A stretch of DNA of 9,925 bases from Akkermansiaceae bacterium (GCA_011524615.1 WTJZ01000243.1:1-9925); one strand, 5' to 3'; shown: positions 1 through 6,849, counted from the first letter of the stretch. Notes: generated by a model not told the origin, from the sequence alone. Translations and numbers: made by a program.

Positions 1-533
1 GACTTCCAGAGCCCCCAATCACATACCAATACTTCCCCAAAGCGATCACACTGAATATTATCAGGCTTAAGGTCTAAGTGGAGAACCTTCTCTGAATGTG
101 CATAGGCCATCGCATTACAGATCAGACTGTAGATTGACAAAAGCTCCCGTAAACCTGCCCCTTCCGCGACAACATCCTTGAGAGTGCGGTTCGCCTTTAA
201 ATCCATCGTAAAGTAACTGCACCCCGTCTCTGCATCCTCCCCAATGTCATGTACCTTAATAATATTGGGATGCTTTAGAGAGGCCGTGAGCCAAGCTTCG
301 TGCAGAAAGTAATCATTAAAATTCCGATCAATATCCTCACGTACAGTTGCATAGGCGACAAAGCGCTTGGTCGCTAAATCATAGCATTTTTTCACCTCCT
401 TGATCGCCCCCTGACCTAAGGGAGAAAAGTCGGTATATCGCTCTCTATCTTGATATTCCACACCTTCATCATCAAAGGCCATATCGGCCCCATCATAGAT
501 ATCCATGAGCTGCTCTTTAGCTAAATCCTTCAT
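1..533 (-). CDS. Ser/Thr protein kinase, N-terminal part (runs off the window), WNK-like lysine placement
   Basis: Cytoplasmic Hanks-type Ser/Thr kinase; 177 residues are visible and the rest lies left of base 1. About 32 residues precede the kinase fold, with no signal peptide or membrane segment. The glycine-rich loop is LGQGAIKEV (residues 39-47), a helix-C glutamate is probably E79 (HEAWLTASLKHPNI), the catalytic loop is HLDLKPDN (152-159) and the metal motif is DWG (172-174). HLD replaces HRD and DWG replaces DFG, but the catalytic Asp, Lys, Asn and metal Asp are kept. The usual beta-3 VAIK lysine is absent: the segment reads VAYA (59-62). K45 in the glycine loop aligns with the WNK1 lysine of GRGSFKTV. 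The gene starts three bases after the sigma factor stop, in the same frame, so co-expression is very likely. No Shine-Dalgarno sequence precedes the ATG at 533. Kinase identity is secure; substrates are unknown, and the neighbouring sigma factors are the obvious candidates by context only. Confidence 0.92.
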   Translation of the reverse strand, partial: MKDLAKEQLMDIYDGADMAFDDEGVEYQDRERYTDFSPLGQGAIKEVKKCYDLATKRFVAYATVREDIDRNFNDYFLHEAWLTASLKHPNIIKVHDIGEDAETGCSYFTMDLKANRTLKDVVAEGAGLRELLSIYSLICNAMAYAHSEKVLHLDLKPDNIQCDRFGEVLVCDWGLWK

Positions 534-536
534 AAT

Positions 537-1133
537 CTATTCTGTAGGAGGTTCGAGATCATTGATCAACTGACTGACTTCTAACTTCAGCCTACGCTTG
601 ATACGATCACGGTACTTGTAAATTGTATGCACCTCGAGCCCTAAACGCTGGGATAGCTCTTGAGCCCCTGTTCCATTGATCGATTCAATAAACATCTCCA
701 CATACTGTGGGTTAAAGACAGTCTTCACCTTCTCTAATGCCAACTGGCTCACATACTGCTTCCACTCTGCTTCGATCGCGGCATCAATTTCCGCAACATC
801 TCCCTCTAAACGAATCGACTCATTGCGGAAATAATTATCGTCCCTTCTACTATCAGTAGTAGACTTACGAAAGGCTCCGATCGCAATATATCGGATCATC
901 TGAGCAAACCAACTCCTAAAGCGACCTTTGCTCTTGTCATAATTTGGCAAACTCGACATTAACTTCATCATGACCTCTTGCACAACATCGTCCTTTTCTA
1001 AACCAGAGAGATTTGTCTGCATCAAAACGTGATAAACAAAGGCCTGATAATGCTCATAGAGAGCTCCCCATGCCTCCTCATCTGAGAGGTCAAGAGCACG
1101 TGTAATTAGAGAATAGTTTGTATCTTCATTCAT
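537..1133 (-). CDS. ECF-type sigma-70 factor, copy A
   Basis: A 198-residue RNA polymerase sigma factor with regions 2 and 4 only, the ECF layout. Region 2 covers about residues 10-90: the core-binding stretch GLEKDDVVQEVMMKLM corresponds to the DAED-LVQE motif of the family, and FRSWFAQMIRYIAIGAFRKS is the -10 recognition/melting part. Region 4 is about residues 140-192, with a helix-turn-helix ending in TIYKYRDRIKRRLKLEV. It is about 65% identical, without gaps, to the neighbouring sigma factor B (127 of 194 positions by hand count), so the pair is a tandem duplication. Identity is highest at the N terminus and in the last helix and lowest in the linker (about residues 91-170). No anti-sigma gene is seen; the kinase follows three bases after the stop. 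It resembles the PVC-lineage sigma families, though I cannot assign a numbered ECF group. The ATG at 1133 has no Shine-Dalgarno sequence and is preceded by a hairpin. Confidence 0.93.
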   Translation of the reverse strand: MNEDTNYSLITRALDLSDEEAWGALYEHYQAFVYHVLMQTNLSGLEKDDVVQEVMMKLMSSLPNYDKSKGRFRSWFAQMIRYIAIGAFRKSTTDSRRDDNYFRNESIRLEGDVAEIDAAIEAEWKQYVSQLALEKVKTVFNPQYVEMFIESINGTGAQELSQRLGLEVHTIYKYRDRIKRRLKLEVSQLINDLEPPTE

Positions 1134-1144
1134 TTGCAGACCGT

Positions 1145-1182
1145 GAATACATCAATAGGAAAAATGCCTAACTGATGTATTC
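1145..1182 (-). promoter_or_regulatory. Leader hairpin / inverted repeat before sigma factor A
   Basis: A perfect 10-base inverted repeat, GAATACATCA (1145-1154) and TGATGTATTC (1173-1182), encloses a second short stem TAGG/CCTA (1156-1159 with 1167-1170) and a seven-base loop. It ends 11 bases upstream of the start codon of sigma factor A, in the 106-base gap between the two sigma genes. No T-tract follows on either strand, so it is not a standard terminator. It could be an operator for a dimeric regulator, an RNA hairpin tuning translation of copy A relative to copy B, or an RNA-processing site. The structure is clear; the function is inferred. Confidence 0.6.
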
Positions 1183-1200
1183 TATTATTAGCCCTCAAAT

Positions 1201-1216
1201 AATAAAAATTACGACA
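1201..1216 (-). promoter_or_regulatory. Possible decayed second promoter (-10-like part only) before sigma factor A
   Basis: Read on the minus strand, this stretch starts TGTCGTAATTTTTATT and matches the sequence at the same place before sigma factor B (1880-1895) at 13 of 16 positions. It lies about 80 bases before its gene, against about 65 in copy B. The matching TTTGGCGC part is missing 16 bases further upstream, where the sequence reads GGTGTTGT. It may be a relic of the gene duplication that lost its -35 element. The A/T richness makes the match weak evidence. Confidence 0.25.
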
Positions 1217-1239
1217 TCTTCGTTTAAAATTCACAACAC

Positions 1240-1827
1240 CTATAATTCCAAGTCTCCAATGACCTGAGTAACCTCCAACTTTAGACGGCGCTTGATACGA
1301 TCCCTGTACTTGTAGATGGTCTGTGTCTCTAGATTATATTGCTGGGACAACTCACGAGCGCTCACTCCCCCCATAGACGAGATAAATATTTCAACATGCT
1401 CAGAGCGATAGACCTGACGTACCTTATCCATCGCGATCTTGCTGACATATTGCTTCCACTCGCCCTCGATCAGCCGATCGATTTCGCTCTCCTCGCTTTC
1501 GAGCTGGATCGTCTGGTTACTATAGTAGGCATCATCACGCCGTATACTCGCAGAAGACTTTCTGAATGCCCCAATGGCGACATAGCGTATCAACTGCGCC
1601 AGCCAACTCCTAAACTTACCCTTGCCTTGATCATAGTTCTCGAGACTTCCCATCAGTTTTACCATCACCTCCTGAGCAACATCATCAATATCTAAGCCCG
1701 ATAGATTCGTCTGCCGTAGCACATAATACACGAACTTGTTATACTGAGCGTGGAGTTCATTCCATGCCCCTTCATCCGATAGATCCAGAGCTCGTCGAAT
1801 CAAGGAGTAGTTAGTTGCTTCATTCAT
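1240..1827 (-). CDS. ECF-type sigma-70 factor, copy B (first gene of the regulatory cluster)
   Basis: A 195-residue ECF-type sigma factor, the paralogue of copy A downstream. Region 2 holds GLDIDDVAQEVMVKLM and FRSWLAQLIRYVAIGAFRKS; region 4 covers about residues 140-192 and ends in the same TIYKYRDRIKRRLKLEV helix as copy A. Because the DNA-contacting ends of both proteins are nearly the same, the two probably read similar promoters. The divergent middle could set different partners or stability. An ECF-like promoter element lies at 1891-1919, about 65 bases upstream, so this copy probably leads a transcript through copy A and the kinase. The ATG at 1827 opens MNEATNYSLI, aligning exactly with copy A's start, which supports both starts. 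No Shine-Dalgarno sequence is present. Confidence 0.93.
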   Translation of the reverse strand: MNEATNYSLIRRALDLSDEGAWNELHAQYNKFVYYVLRQTNLSGLDIDDVAQEVMVKLMGSLENYDQGKGKFRSWLAQLIRYVAIGAFRKSSASIRRDDAYYSNQTIQLESEESEIDRLIEGEWKQYVSKIAMDKVRQVYRSEHVEIFISSMGGVSARELSQQYNLETQTIYKYRDRIKRRLKLEVTQVIGDLEL

Positions 1828-1890
1828 TAGGTAAAAATTAGTTTACTAAAATTCTGTCAATCTTCATTGCAAACACAAGAAAATAAATAA

Positions 1891-1934
1891 CGACAAAGAA
1901 AGTTCTAATACGCGCCAAACCATACCAAATACTC
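1891..1934 (-). promoter_or_regulatory. Putative ECF promoter of the sigma-sigma-kinase cluster
   Basis: On the minus strand, TTTGGCGC (1919-1912), a 16-base spacer and TGTCG (1895-1891) have the shape of an ECF promoter, whose -10 elements often contain GTC. The 29-base block matches a block upstream of the propeller-cytochrome gene (6850-6878) at 23 of 29 positions by hand count. A further ten bases, GAGTATTTGG, are identical at 1925-1934 and 6874-6883. At the sulfatase operon this decamer runs directly into CGC, while here ten extra bases (TATGGTTTGG) intervene. Transcription would begin near 1884, giving a leader of under 60 bases. Being upstream of a sigma gene, it suggests autoregulation. 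This is inferred from sequence alone. Confidence 0.55.
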
Positions 1935-1950
1935 GATTCCGGGCTAAATC

Positions 1951-1996
1951 AAAAAAGCAAAAAAAAGGATGCCTGCCATCATTGATGGCGGCATCC
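1951..1996 (-). terminator. Intrinsic terminator of the propeller-cytochrome/sulfatase operon
   Basis: On the minus strand a stem of 13 pairs (arms 1984-1996 and 1967-1980, one bulged base, loop of three) is followed by TTTTTTTTGCTTTTTT (1966-1951). It lies 46 bases past the sulfatase stop codon. This separates the sulfatase operon from the sigma cluster, so the sigma genes need their own promoter. Confidence 0.9.
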
Positions 1997-2042
1997 TCTT
2001 GTTGAGTAATGACTAGTTGTTAAGACAAGCATCCAGGAGTAT

Positions 2043-3530
2043 CTAATCGAGATACTCTTCGTACAAGCTCTGGGTCTTCTCTCTCAAGCGAACGAGTGTG
2101 GGTTGGTGCTCAATAGACGCAGCGAGGTTATGCAACTCGTCTGGATCTGACTCGAGATCATAGAGCTCTTCGATCACTGGGGTTTGTTCATAATAGGTGA
2201 AGTACTTCCATCGCTTCGTTCTGACTCCGCGACTGCGATACGATCGATTATTGGCGATGAGGTCTTGGTTGATCTGTTCATAGTTCACCAGTTCAGGGTT
2301 TTTCCTCGCTTTGCGCGTTGCAGAACGGAGCTCTAGATTGAAGAGGTTTTCCATGAACACGGCATCTCTCCACCCATGAGGCTCTACTGCATTTGACATC
2401 AGCCCCGTCAATGACTCGCCTTGCATTTCCTCAGGGATCGGTACTCCCGCGAGCGAGAGAATCGTCGGAGCAAAATCTGTCGAACACGTGAGTGCATCTA
2501 CCCTCTGCCCCTTTGGCAGGATGCCTCGCCCGTCCCACACGATCAATGGGGCTTTTACCGCGACCTCGTGTAAGAAACACTTACCCATCAGTCCATGAGA
2601 ACCGATGTAGCGTCCATTGTCAGAGGTATAGATAATGATTGTGTTCTGGAGCAGACCCAGTTCCGCTAACTTTTCTCGTAATCTCTTCACTTGGCTATCC
2701 ACAGTACGTCCCTGTGAGGCAAAACGGCGTGCCATTTCTTGATACTGCTCAGGCTTCCCTAAGCGCTGTACATGAAACTTATAGGCACGGGCGTACTTCT
2801 TGATCACATTTGGTAAAGTCAAATTCGGTCCCTCATAGTAATTCTTAGGAACCGACATCTCTGTGTGCTCGAAGTACTCCTTATCTGGGATATGCATATC
2901 ATTATCGGAGTCATGCTTCACCGCATCAAAGCTCACCGAGAGGATAAAGGGCTGGTCCGCAGGCTGAGTCTCAAGAAAGCGTATCATCGAGTCTCCTTTC
3001 TTAAGCGTTCGTTCTGTGACGGCACGACCTGCCGAGAGCCCCTTAAAGGCTCCAGGAACATCGGCCCAACGCCCAGGACCATGATCCGCATGCGTTCCAT
3101 TCCCATCGTAGTAATCAAAGTGCTGTCGCAACGTCTTTAAGCCACCATCGACATTGAATCCGAACTTACCAACAAAACCACTGCGGTATCCCGCCGCACG
3201 GAGTCGACCATGATAGGTATTGGCAAAGTCGCTCTCTGAGACTGGAGTGTTATGCGGGTAGGTAAATCCACTATTATGGCTCGCGAAGTATCGTCCTGTC
3301 ATCACACTGACGCGGCTAGGCATGCAGATCGCGACAGGATGGTAAGCACGATCAAAGGTAATCCCTTCGGTCGCCAGTTGGTCGATATTTTGCGTCTGAT
3401 ACTCATCTCGTCCATAACAGCTCAGAGTATCCCATCGTTGATCGTCAGTCATGAGGAAGACGATATTAGGCCGATCAGCACAGATAGCCTGAACGGATAA
3501 CAGTAATAGGAGCGGAAGAATAGTTTTCAT
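2043..3530 (-). CDS. Secreted type I (formylglycine-dependent) sulfatase
   Basis: A 495-residue member of the alkaline phosphatase/sulfatase superfamily that would hydrolyse sulfate esters, probably on polysaccharide, outside the cytoplasm. The N terminus is a signal peptide (MKTILPLLLLLSVQAICA, cleavage before DRPN). From the ATG: metal Asp pair D29/D30 (LMTDDQRWDT), formylglycine motif CMPSR with C69 and R73, K122 in VGKFG, H206, metal pair D304/N305 in YTSDNG, and H312/K317 in HGLMGK. The C terminus carries the common LYDLESDPDELHNLA segment. The maturing enzyme (FGE-type) is not in the window. One departure is GKFG where GKWH is usual, so the second residue pair of that motif is lost. I place the start at the ATG of 3530 rather than the in-frame TTG at 3533. 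It is the second gene of the operon, 53 bases after the propeller-cytochrome gene. The substrate cannot be told. Confidence 0.94.
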   Translation of the reverse strand: MKTILPLLLLLSVQAICADRPNIVFLMTDDQRWDTLSCYGRDEYQTQNIDQLATEGITFDRAYHPVAICMPSRVSVMTGRYFASHNSGFTYPHNTPVSESDFANTYHGRLRAAGYRSGFVGKFGFNVDGGLKTLRQHFDYYDGNGTHADHGPGRWADVPGAFKGLSAGRAVTERTLKKGDSMIRFLETQPADQPFILSVSFDAVKHDSDNDMHIPDKEYFEHTEMSVPKNYYEGPNLTLPNVIKKYARAYKFHVQRLGKPEQYQEMARRFASQGRTVDSQVKRLREKLAELGLLQNTIIIYTSDNGRYIGSHGLMGKCFLHEVAVKAPLIVWDGRGILPKGQRVDALTCSTDFAPTILSLAGVPIPEEMQGESLTGLMSNAVEPHGWRDAVFMENLFNLELRSATRKARKNPELVNYEQINQDLIANNRSYRSRGVRTKRWKYFTYYEQTPVIEELYDLESDPDELHNLAASIEHQPTLVRLREKTQSLYEEYLD

Positions 3531-3551
3531 CAATATTTGTAAGAAAGATTA

Positions 3552-3573
3552 CGGGCGCCCAAGAGGACGCCCG
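3552..3573 (-). promoter_or_regulatory. Intercistronic hairpin between the cytochrome and sulfatase genes
   Basis: CGGGCGTCC and GGGCGCCCG (minus strand) form a nine-pair, G/C-rich stem with one G-T pair and a TCTT loop, just after the stop codon of the upstream gene. No long T-tract follows. A likely role is stabilising the 3' end of the first cistron or partly reducing read-through into the sulfatase gene. The structure is certain; the role is inferred. Confidence 0.5.
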
Positions 3574-3583
3574 AATGATCAGG

Positions 3584-6500
3584 TTACTTAAGTGTCATGA
3601 TGTAGCTCACGAGATCCACCATCGTCTGTTCTGGTAATGATCCAAAGCTCGTTGGCATAAATGAGCTCCCGCCCTTGTCTCCCTCCGCGAGAATAAGGTG
3701 CTTAGGAATAAACGTTTTGCCACCTCCTGCTGCCACCAACGTAATTCCACGAGGAGTGGTACGCTTAGGCACCCCTTCTACCACCGTTCCATCCTTCTTA
3801 GCTACATAGTAAGTACTATATGCCCCTTCGACCGCCGCGTCTGGATCGACAATTGCGGTGAGTAAGTGCTGGATATCACGATTAGCAGAGCCATCGAGAG
3901 GAGGACCTACCTTTACGCCCAGATCTCCGACTTGGTGACATGCTAAGCACGCCTGGAAGATGGCTTGCCCCATCTGAGGATTCCCCTTCAGTGTTTTGGT
4001 TGCTTGGAGATAGCTCGCGATTTTCTTTTTGCGCTCAGCTCCGAGCTTCGAGGCCATAGTCTTAGCGTGGACCGAGATCTTATGCCCCCCCTTGGAGAAC
4101 TTATGCTTACGCTCGAACGTATTATACTGGTTGATATTCCAAGCCGTCACAGGAATCTTCTCATCTAGCGTAAACTGCAACAGAGAATCTAGTGCCCCAG
4201 GGTTTACACTGAGACGATTCACTAATAGCGTATGCTGGTTCTCAGAGAGCGACTCTAACCATGGCGTAATCAGTGCCGCAGCAGCCTTAGCATCACGGGC
4301 ATACAGCGCAGCCATGGCATCCATGCGTTCATTGAACGAGGCCTCAGTATTCGCGAAGTTCTTCTTCAATAACTCGAGAGGAATCTTTTCAGGACTCGTT
4401 CCAAGAGCTGCCATGATACCCTTGTAATTCTCTTGGTCTTGTTCGAGTAGCTGGAGCAGAGTCTGCCAGTGATGAGGTGACGCCAATTGTTGAATCAGAT
4501 CTAATCCCTCTTTCCTCGTCGCTGGAGATACTAAGAGCTTCTCAATATGAGGCTTGAGTTGCTGGGTTACAAGTGGAAGGTTCACGGACTCTCTCGTAGC
4601 GAGAGTGAGCGCTAATACCTCATCCGTACGGTTCTGGAATACCGGAGCTACAGCCTTCTGCATCGCTGGCTTATCGAGCAACTCAGACATGGAGATAAAG
4701 GTCCCCTTATCGATCTTCCCTTGAGAGACCTTTTTCCAGTTATCGATGAAGAACGCGAGACGCTGCTCAGGAGGAAGAACTTGGCTAGCCCATAGAATAT
4801 GACTACTCGGATGCTCCGTTCCTCGTGGAGACACCAAGTATGCATGCAGCTCACTCGCATACGTCTCGAGTGCCTTTCTCGCGAGGAAGCGCTCGAATGA
4901 CTGCTCGTACCCTGCACCGAAGTGCTTTGTTAAACCAGGCTCTCGACACGCTGCTACGAGCAAGCTGATCGTATCAGCATTACAGACACCTACCTCCTCT
5001 AGCGTACGAATCACCTGCGAGCGCACCATCGCATTCGTATCATCTAGGTATGGAGTCAACAAGGATGCTATGACCTCCGCCTTCAGGCTGAAAGAAGCCA
5101 GTGAGCGAATCGCCTCTCTTCTGAGGTCTCCATCGGTAGATGCTAAGAGAGCCTCCGTCGCCTTTTGATCAAACACCTTGATCCCCTCAAGAGACCAGAG
5201 TGCACAAATGACGGTATCAACCGAGTATGTCGCATGATTCATTACAATCTCCACCAACTGAGGAGCAAGCTCCTGGGCACCGCGATCGGTGATTTGTTGC
5301 CATGCAGCTCTCTTCTCCCACAGCGTTTTACCTGACTTCAGGTGATCAATGAGAGCACTATTTGGAGCTGCGGCTACATTCGGCACCTCGAATGGCTTCT
5401 GCGAAACATGACGGATACGCCAGATTCGTCCGTGAGCACGATCTCGGTCAGGGTGTGCAGTACTCACCGAGTTATGCGAGACGATCTTATTATACCAGTC
5501 CGCAATGTACAGGCATCCATCTGGTCCCATCTCAATATTCACCGGGCGGAACCACGAGTCGGAACAACTCAAAAGGTCGGGTAGAGGCTGAGCCTCTATC
5601 TTGCCCGAAGGCAGACGATCAATGCGAACACAGTTAATCTTACGCGTAATCGGATTCGCTAAGAAGGCGATGTTTTGCCACTCCGCTGGGAATCCGTACT
5701 CTCCATCCTCAGAGAATGCGAGACCAGAGATCCCCGTTCCTCCTACTCTAAACTTATGCACCTTACTCACCATTGGCTGGTACTCACGCAACTTATCTCC
5801 TCCGATCCCACTGATCGCCGTATGGTCTTCAACAGGTAAAACTGACACCCCACCATCATTTGCAGAGGTGGCATACCATTGCCCATTGGCGCGCAGTTGG
5901 TACCCCCAGACATTATCACGAGCTATCCCCACGACTTCGAGAGCCTCGCCATTCATCTTATAGCGCAGATTCTTAGCGTAGGTGATATTCATCTTCTCTC
6001 CACTACGCATCAGGGTCACATTACCTGAGTTCAGCGCTCCATGTGAGAAGTTGAGCCAGCCTCCTGGCGCTCTAACAATGGAATGTGCCATCGTATGAGT
6101 ATCAAAGAAACCAAACCCTGACATCTCGGTCTCAACGGTATCTTGCTTACCGTCACCATCCGTGTCCCGTAATAAAAAGAACTCGGAACCATGGGCAACA
6201 TAACAACCGTCCTTGTAAGGGTAGATACTCTGGGGAATCGCAAGGCCATCAGCCCAGACATGCAGAGGTGCCGTAGCGGTTTTAGTAGGGTCATCCAACA
6301 CCAAGATCTTATCATTACCAGGTGTCTTCAGTGTATAATAATCATGTATCTCTCTCACTCTTGGATACTTCTCCGCCAGTTTCGGGTCAGTCATCATCCT
6401 GAGGGCCTCTCTGAACCCTATCCCTGTAATTGGATCCAGCGGGTACATCTGTGCAGTCTGAGTCCAAAGTCGTCCAGCATCATCAAAGGTAAGATCGATA

Positions 6501-6685
6501 GGATTAATGACGCCATGTTCCTCCGATGCCACAAGCTCAATCACGAAGCCCTCAGGTAACGTAAAGGTCTCAAGTTGCTGCTCGGGAGTGAACGGGTCTA
6601 CACGGTTCGATTGTGTCGCCGCCTGCACGAAGGCAGAGCTAGCGAACAATGAACAGAGGGAAGTGATAACGATAGGTAATTTCAT
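3584..6685 (-). CDS. Secreted PVC-type dehydrogenase-like propeller, HEAT-like region and C-terminal c-type cytochrome
   Basis: A 1033-residue exported protein of a type seen mainly in Planctomycetota and Verrucomicrobiota. It has a signal peptide (MKLPIVITSLCSLFASSAFVQA). Residues about 35-425 are the 'putative membrane-bound dehydrogenase' propeller (FTLPEGFVIELVAS, then DDAGRLW). This includes a calcium-loop-like DTDGDGKQD near 173-181 and the PDGCLYIADWYN strand. Residues about 435-820 are helical, HEAT-like repeats. Residues about 895-1033 are the PVC heme-binding domain: CLACH (C913, C916, H917), then VGPPLDG, with Met in SSFMPTSFG as a plausible distal ligand. It probably oxidises a sugar or related compound in the periplasm and passes electrons to its heme; the substrate is unknown. 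The start could be GTG at 6712, which adds nine residues, but ATG at 6685 puts MK directly before the hydrophobic signal segment. It is the first gene of the operon with the sulfatase. Confidence 0.92.
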   Translation of the reverse strand: MKLPIVITSLCSLFASSAFVQAATQSNRVDPFTPEQQLETFTLPEGFVIELVASEEHGVINPIDLTFDDAGRLWTQTAQMYPLDPITGIGFREALRMMTDPKLAEKYPRVREIHDYYTLKTPGNDKILVLDDPTKTATAPLHVWADGLAIPQSIYPYKDGCYVAHGSEFFLLRDTDGDGKQDTVETEMSGFGFFDTHTMAHSIVRAPGGWLNFSHGALNSGNVTLMRSGEKMNITYAKNLRYKMNGEALEVVGIARDNVWGYQLRANGQWYATSANDGGVSVLPVEDHTAISGIGGDKLREYQPMVSKVHKFRVGGTGISGLAFSEDGEYGFPAEWQNIAFLANPITRKINCVRIDRLPSGKIEAQPLPDLLSCSDSWFRPVNIEMGPDGCLYIADWYNKIVSHNSVSTAHPDRDRAHGRIWRIRHVSQKPFEVPNVAAAPNSALIDHLKSGKTLWEKRAAWQQITDRGAQELAPQLVEIVMNHATYSVDTVICALWSLEGIKVFDQKATEALLASTDGDLRREAIRSLASFSLKAEVIASLLTPYLDDTNAMVRSQVIRTLEEVGVCNADTISLLVAACREPGLTKHFGAGYEQSFERFLARKALETYASELHAYLVSPRGTEHPSSHILWASQVLPPEQRLAFFIDNWKKVSQGKIDKGTFISMSELLDKPAMQKAVAPVFQNRTDEVLALTLATRESVNLPLVTQQLKPHIEKLLVSPATRKEGLDLIQQLASPHHWQTLLQLLEQDQENYKGIMAALGTSPEKIPLELLKKNFANTEASFNERMDAMAALYARDAKAAAALITPWLESLSENQHTLLVNRLSVNPGALDSLLQFTLDEKIPVTAWNINQYNTFERKHKFSKGGHKISVHAKTMASKLGAERKKKIASYLQATKTLKGNPQMGQAIFQACLACHQVGDLGVKVGPPLDGSANRDIQHLLTAIVDPDAAVEGAYSTYYVAKKDGTVVEGVPKRTTPRGITLVAAGGGKTFIPKHLILAEGDKGGSSFMPTSFGSLPEQTMVDLVSYIMTLK

Positions 6686-6718
6686 TCTGTTAGTTAGTTG
6701 GTTCAATTGCACTCTGTA

Positions 6719-6737
6719 GGGATGTGTTGCACATCCC
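6719..6737 (-). promoter_or_regulatory. Leader hairpin before the propeller-cytochrome gene
   Basis: GGGATGTG and CACATCCC form a perfect eight-pair stem with a three-base loop, 33 bases upstream of the ATG at 6685 and within the predicted roughly 160-base leader. No T-tract follows on either strand. It may be an operator or an mRNA hairpin affecting translation or stability. If the GTG at 6712 were the start, only six bases would separate it from the stem. Confidence 0.5.
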
Positions 6738-6849
6738 GGAGGGGCTTCTCATCCAGTAGACTTGCTCAAGGTTAAGTACTCAGCCCTAAACGATCGAAGT
6801 CTTCATTGACTAATTTTAAATATAGTACCAGCCAACTCCCCACATTTTG

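Noticed and set aside
1339..1695. 118-residue open frame on the plus strand opposite sigma factor B
   Set aside because: It is the reverse of a well-supported sigma factor gene and shows no family motif.
1855..1860. TTGACA (minus strand) just before sigma factor B, a perfect -35 hexamer
   Set aside because: No acceptable -10 lies 16-18 bases downstream, and such a start would fall at the ATG itself. The ECF-like element further upstream explains the region better.
2043..3530. Sulfatase as a lipoprotein (signal segment contains Ile-Cys-Ala)
   Set aside because: The residue before Cys is Ile and the positions before it do not fit a lipobox; ordinary cleavage after ICA is more likely.
4029..4427. 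132-residue open frame on the plus strand opposite the propeller-cytochrome gene, with several others nearby
   Set aside because: All lie opposite or out of frame with a 1033-residue gene having clear domains; none has a motif or start signal.
6686..6712. Start of the propeller-cytochrome gene at GTG 6712
   Set aside because: It adds nine polar residues before the signal peptide; ATG at 6685 begins MK directly before the hydrophobic segment. Not excluded, but less likely.
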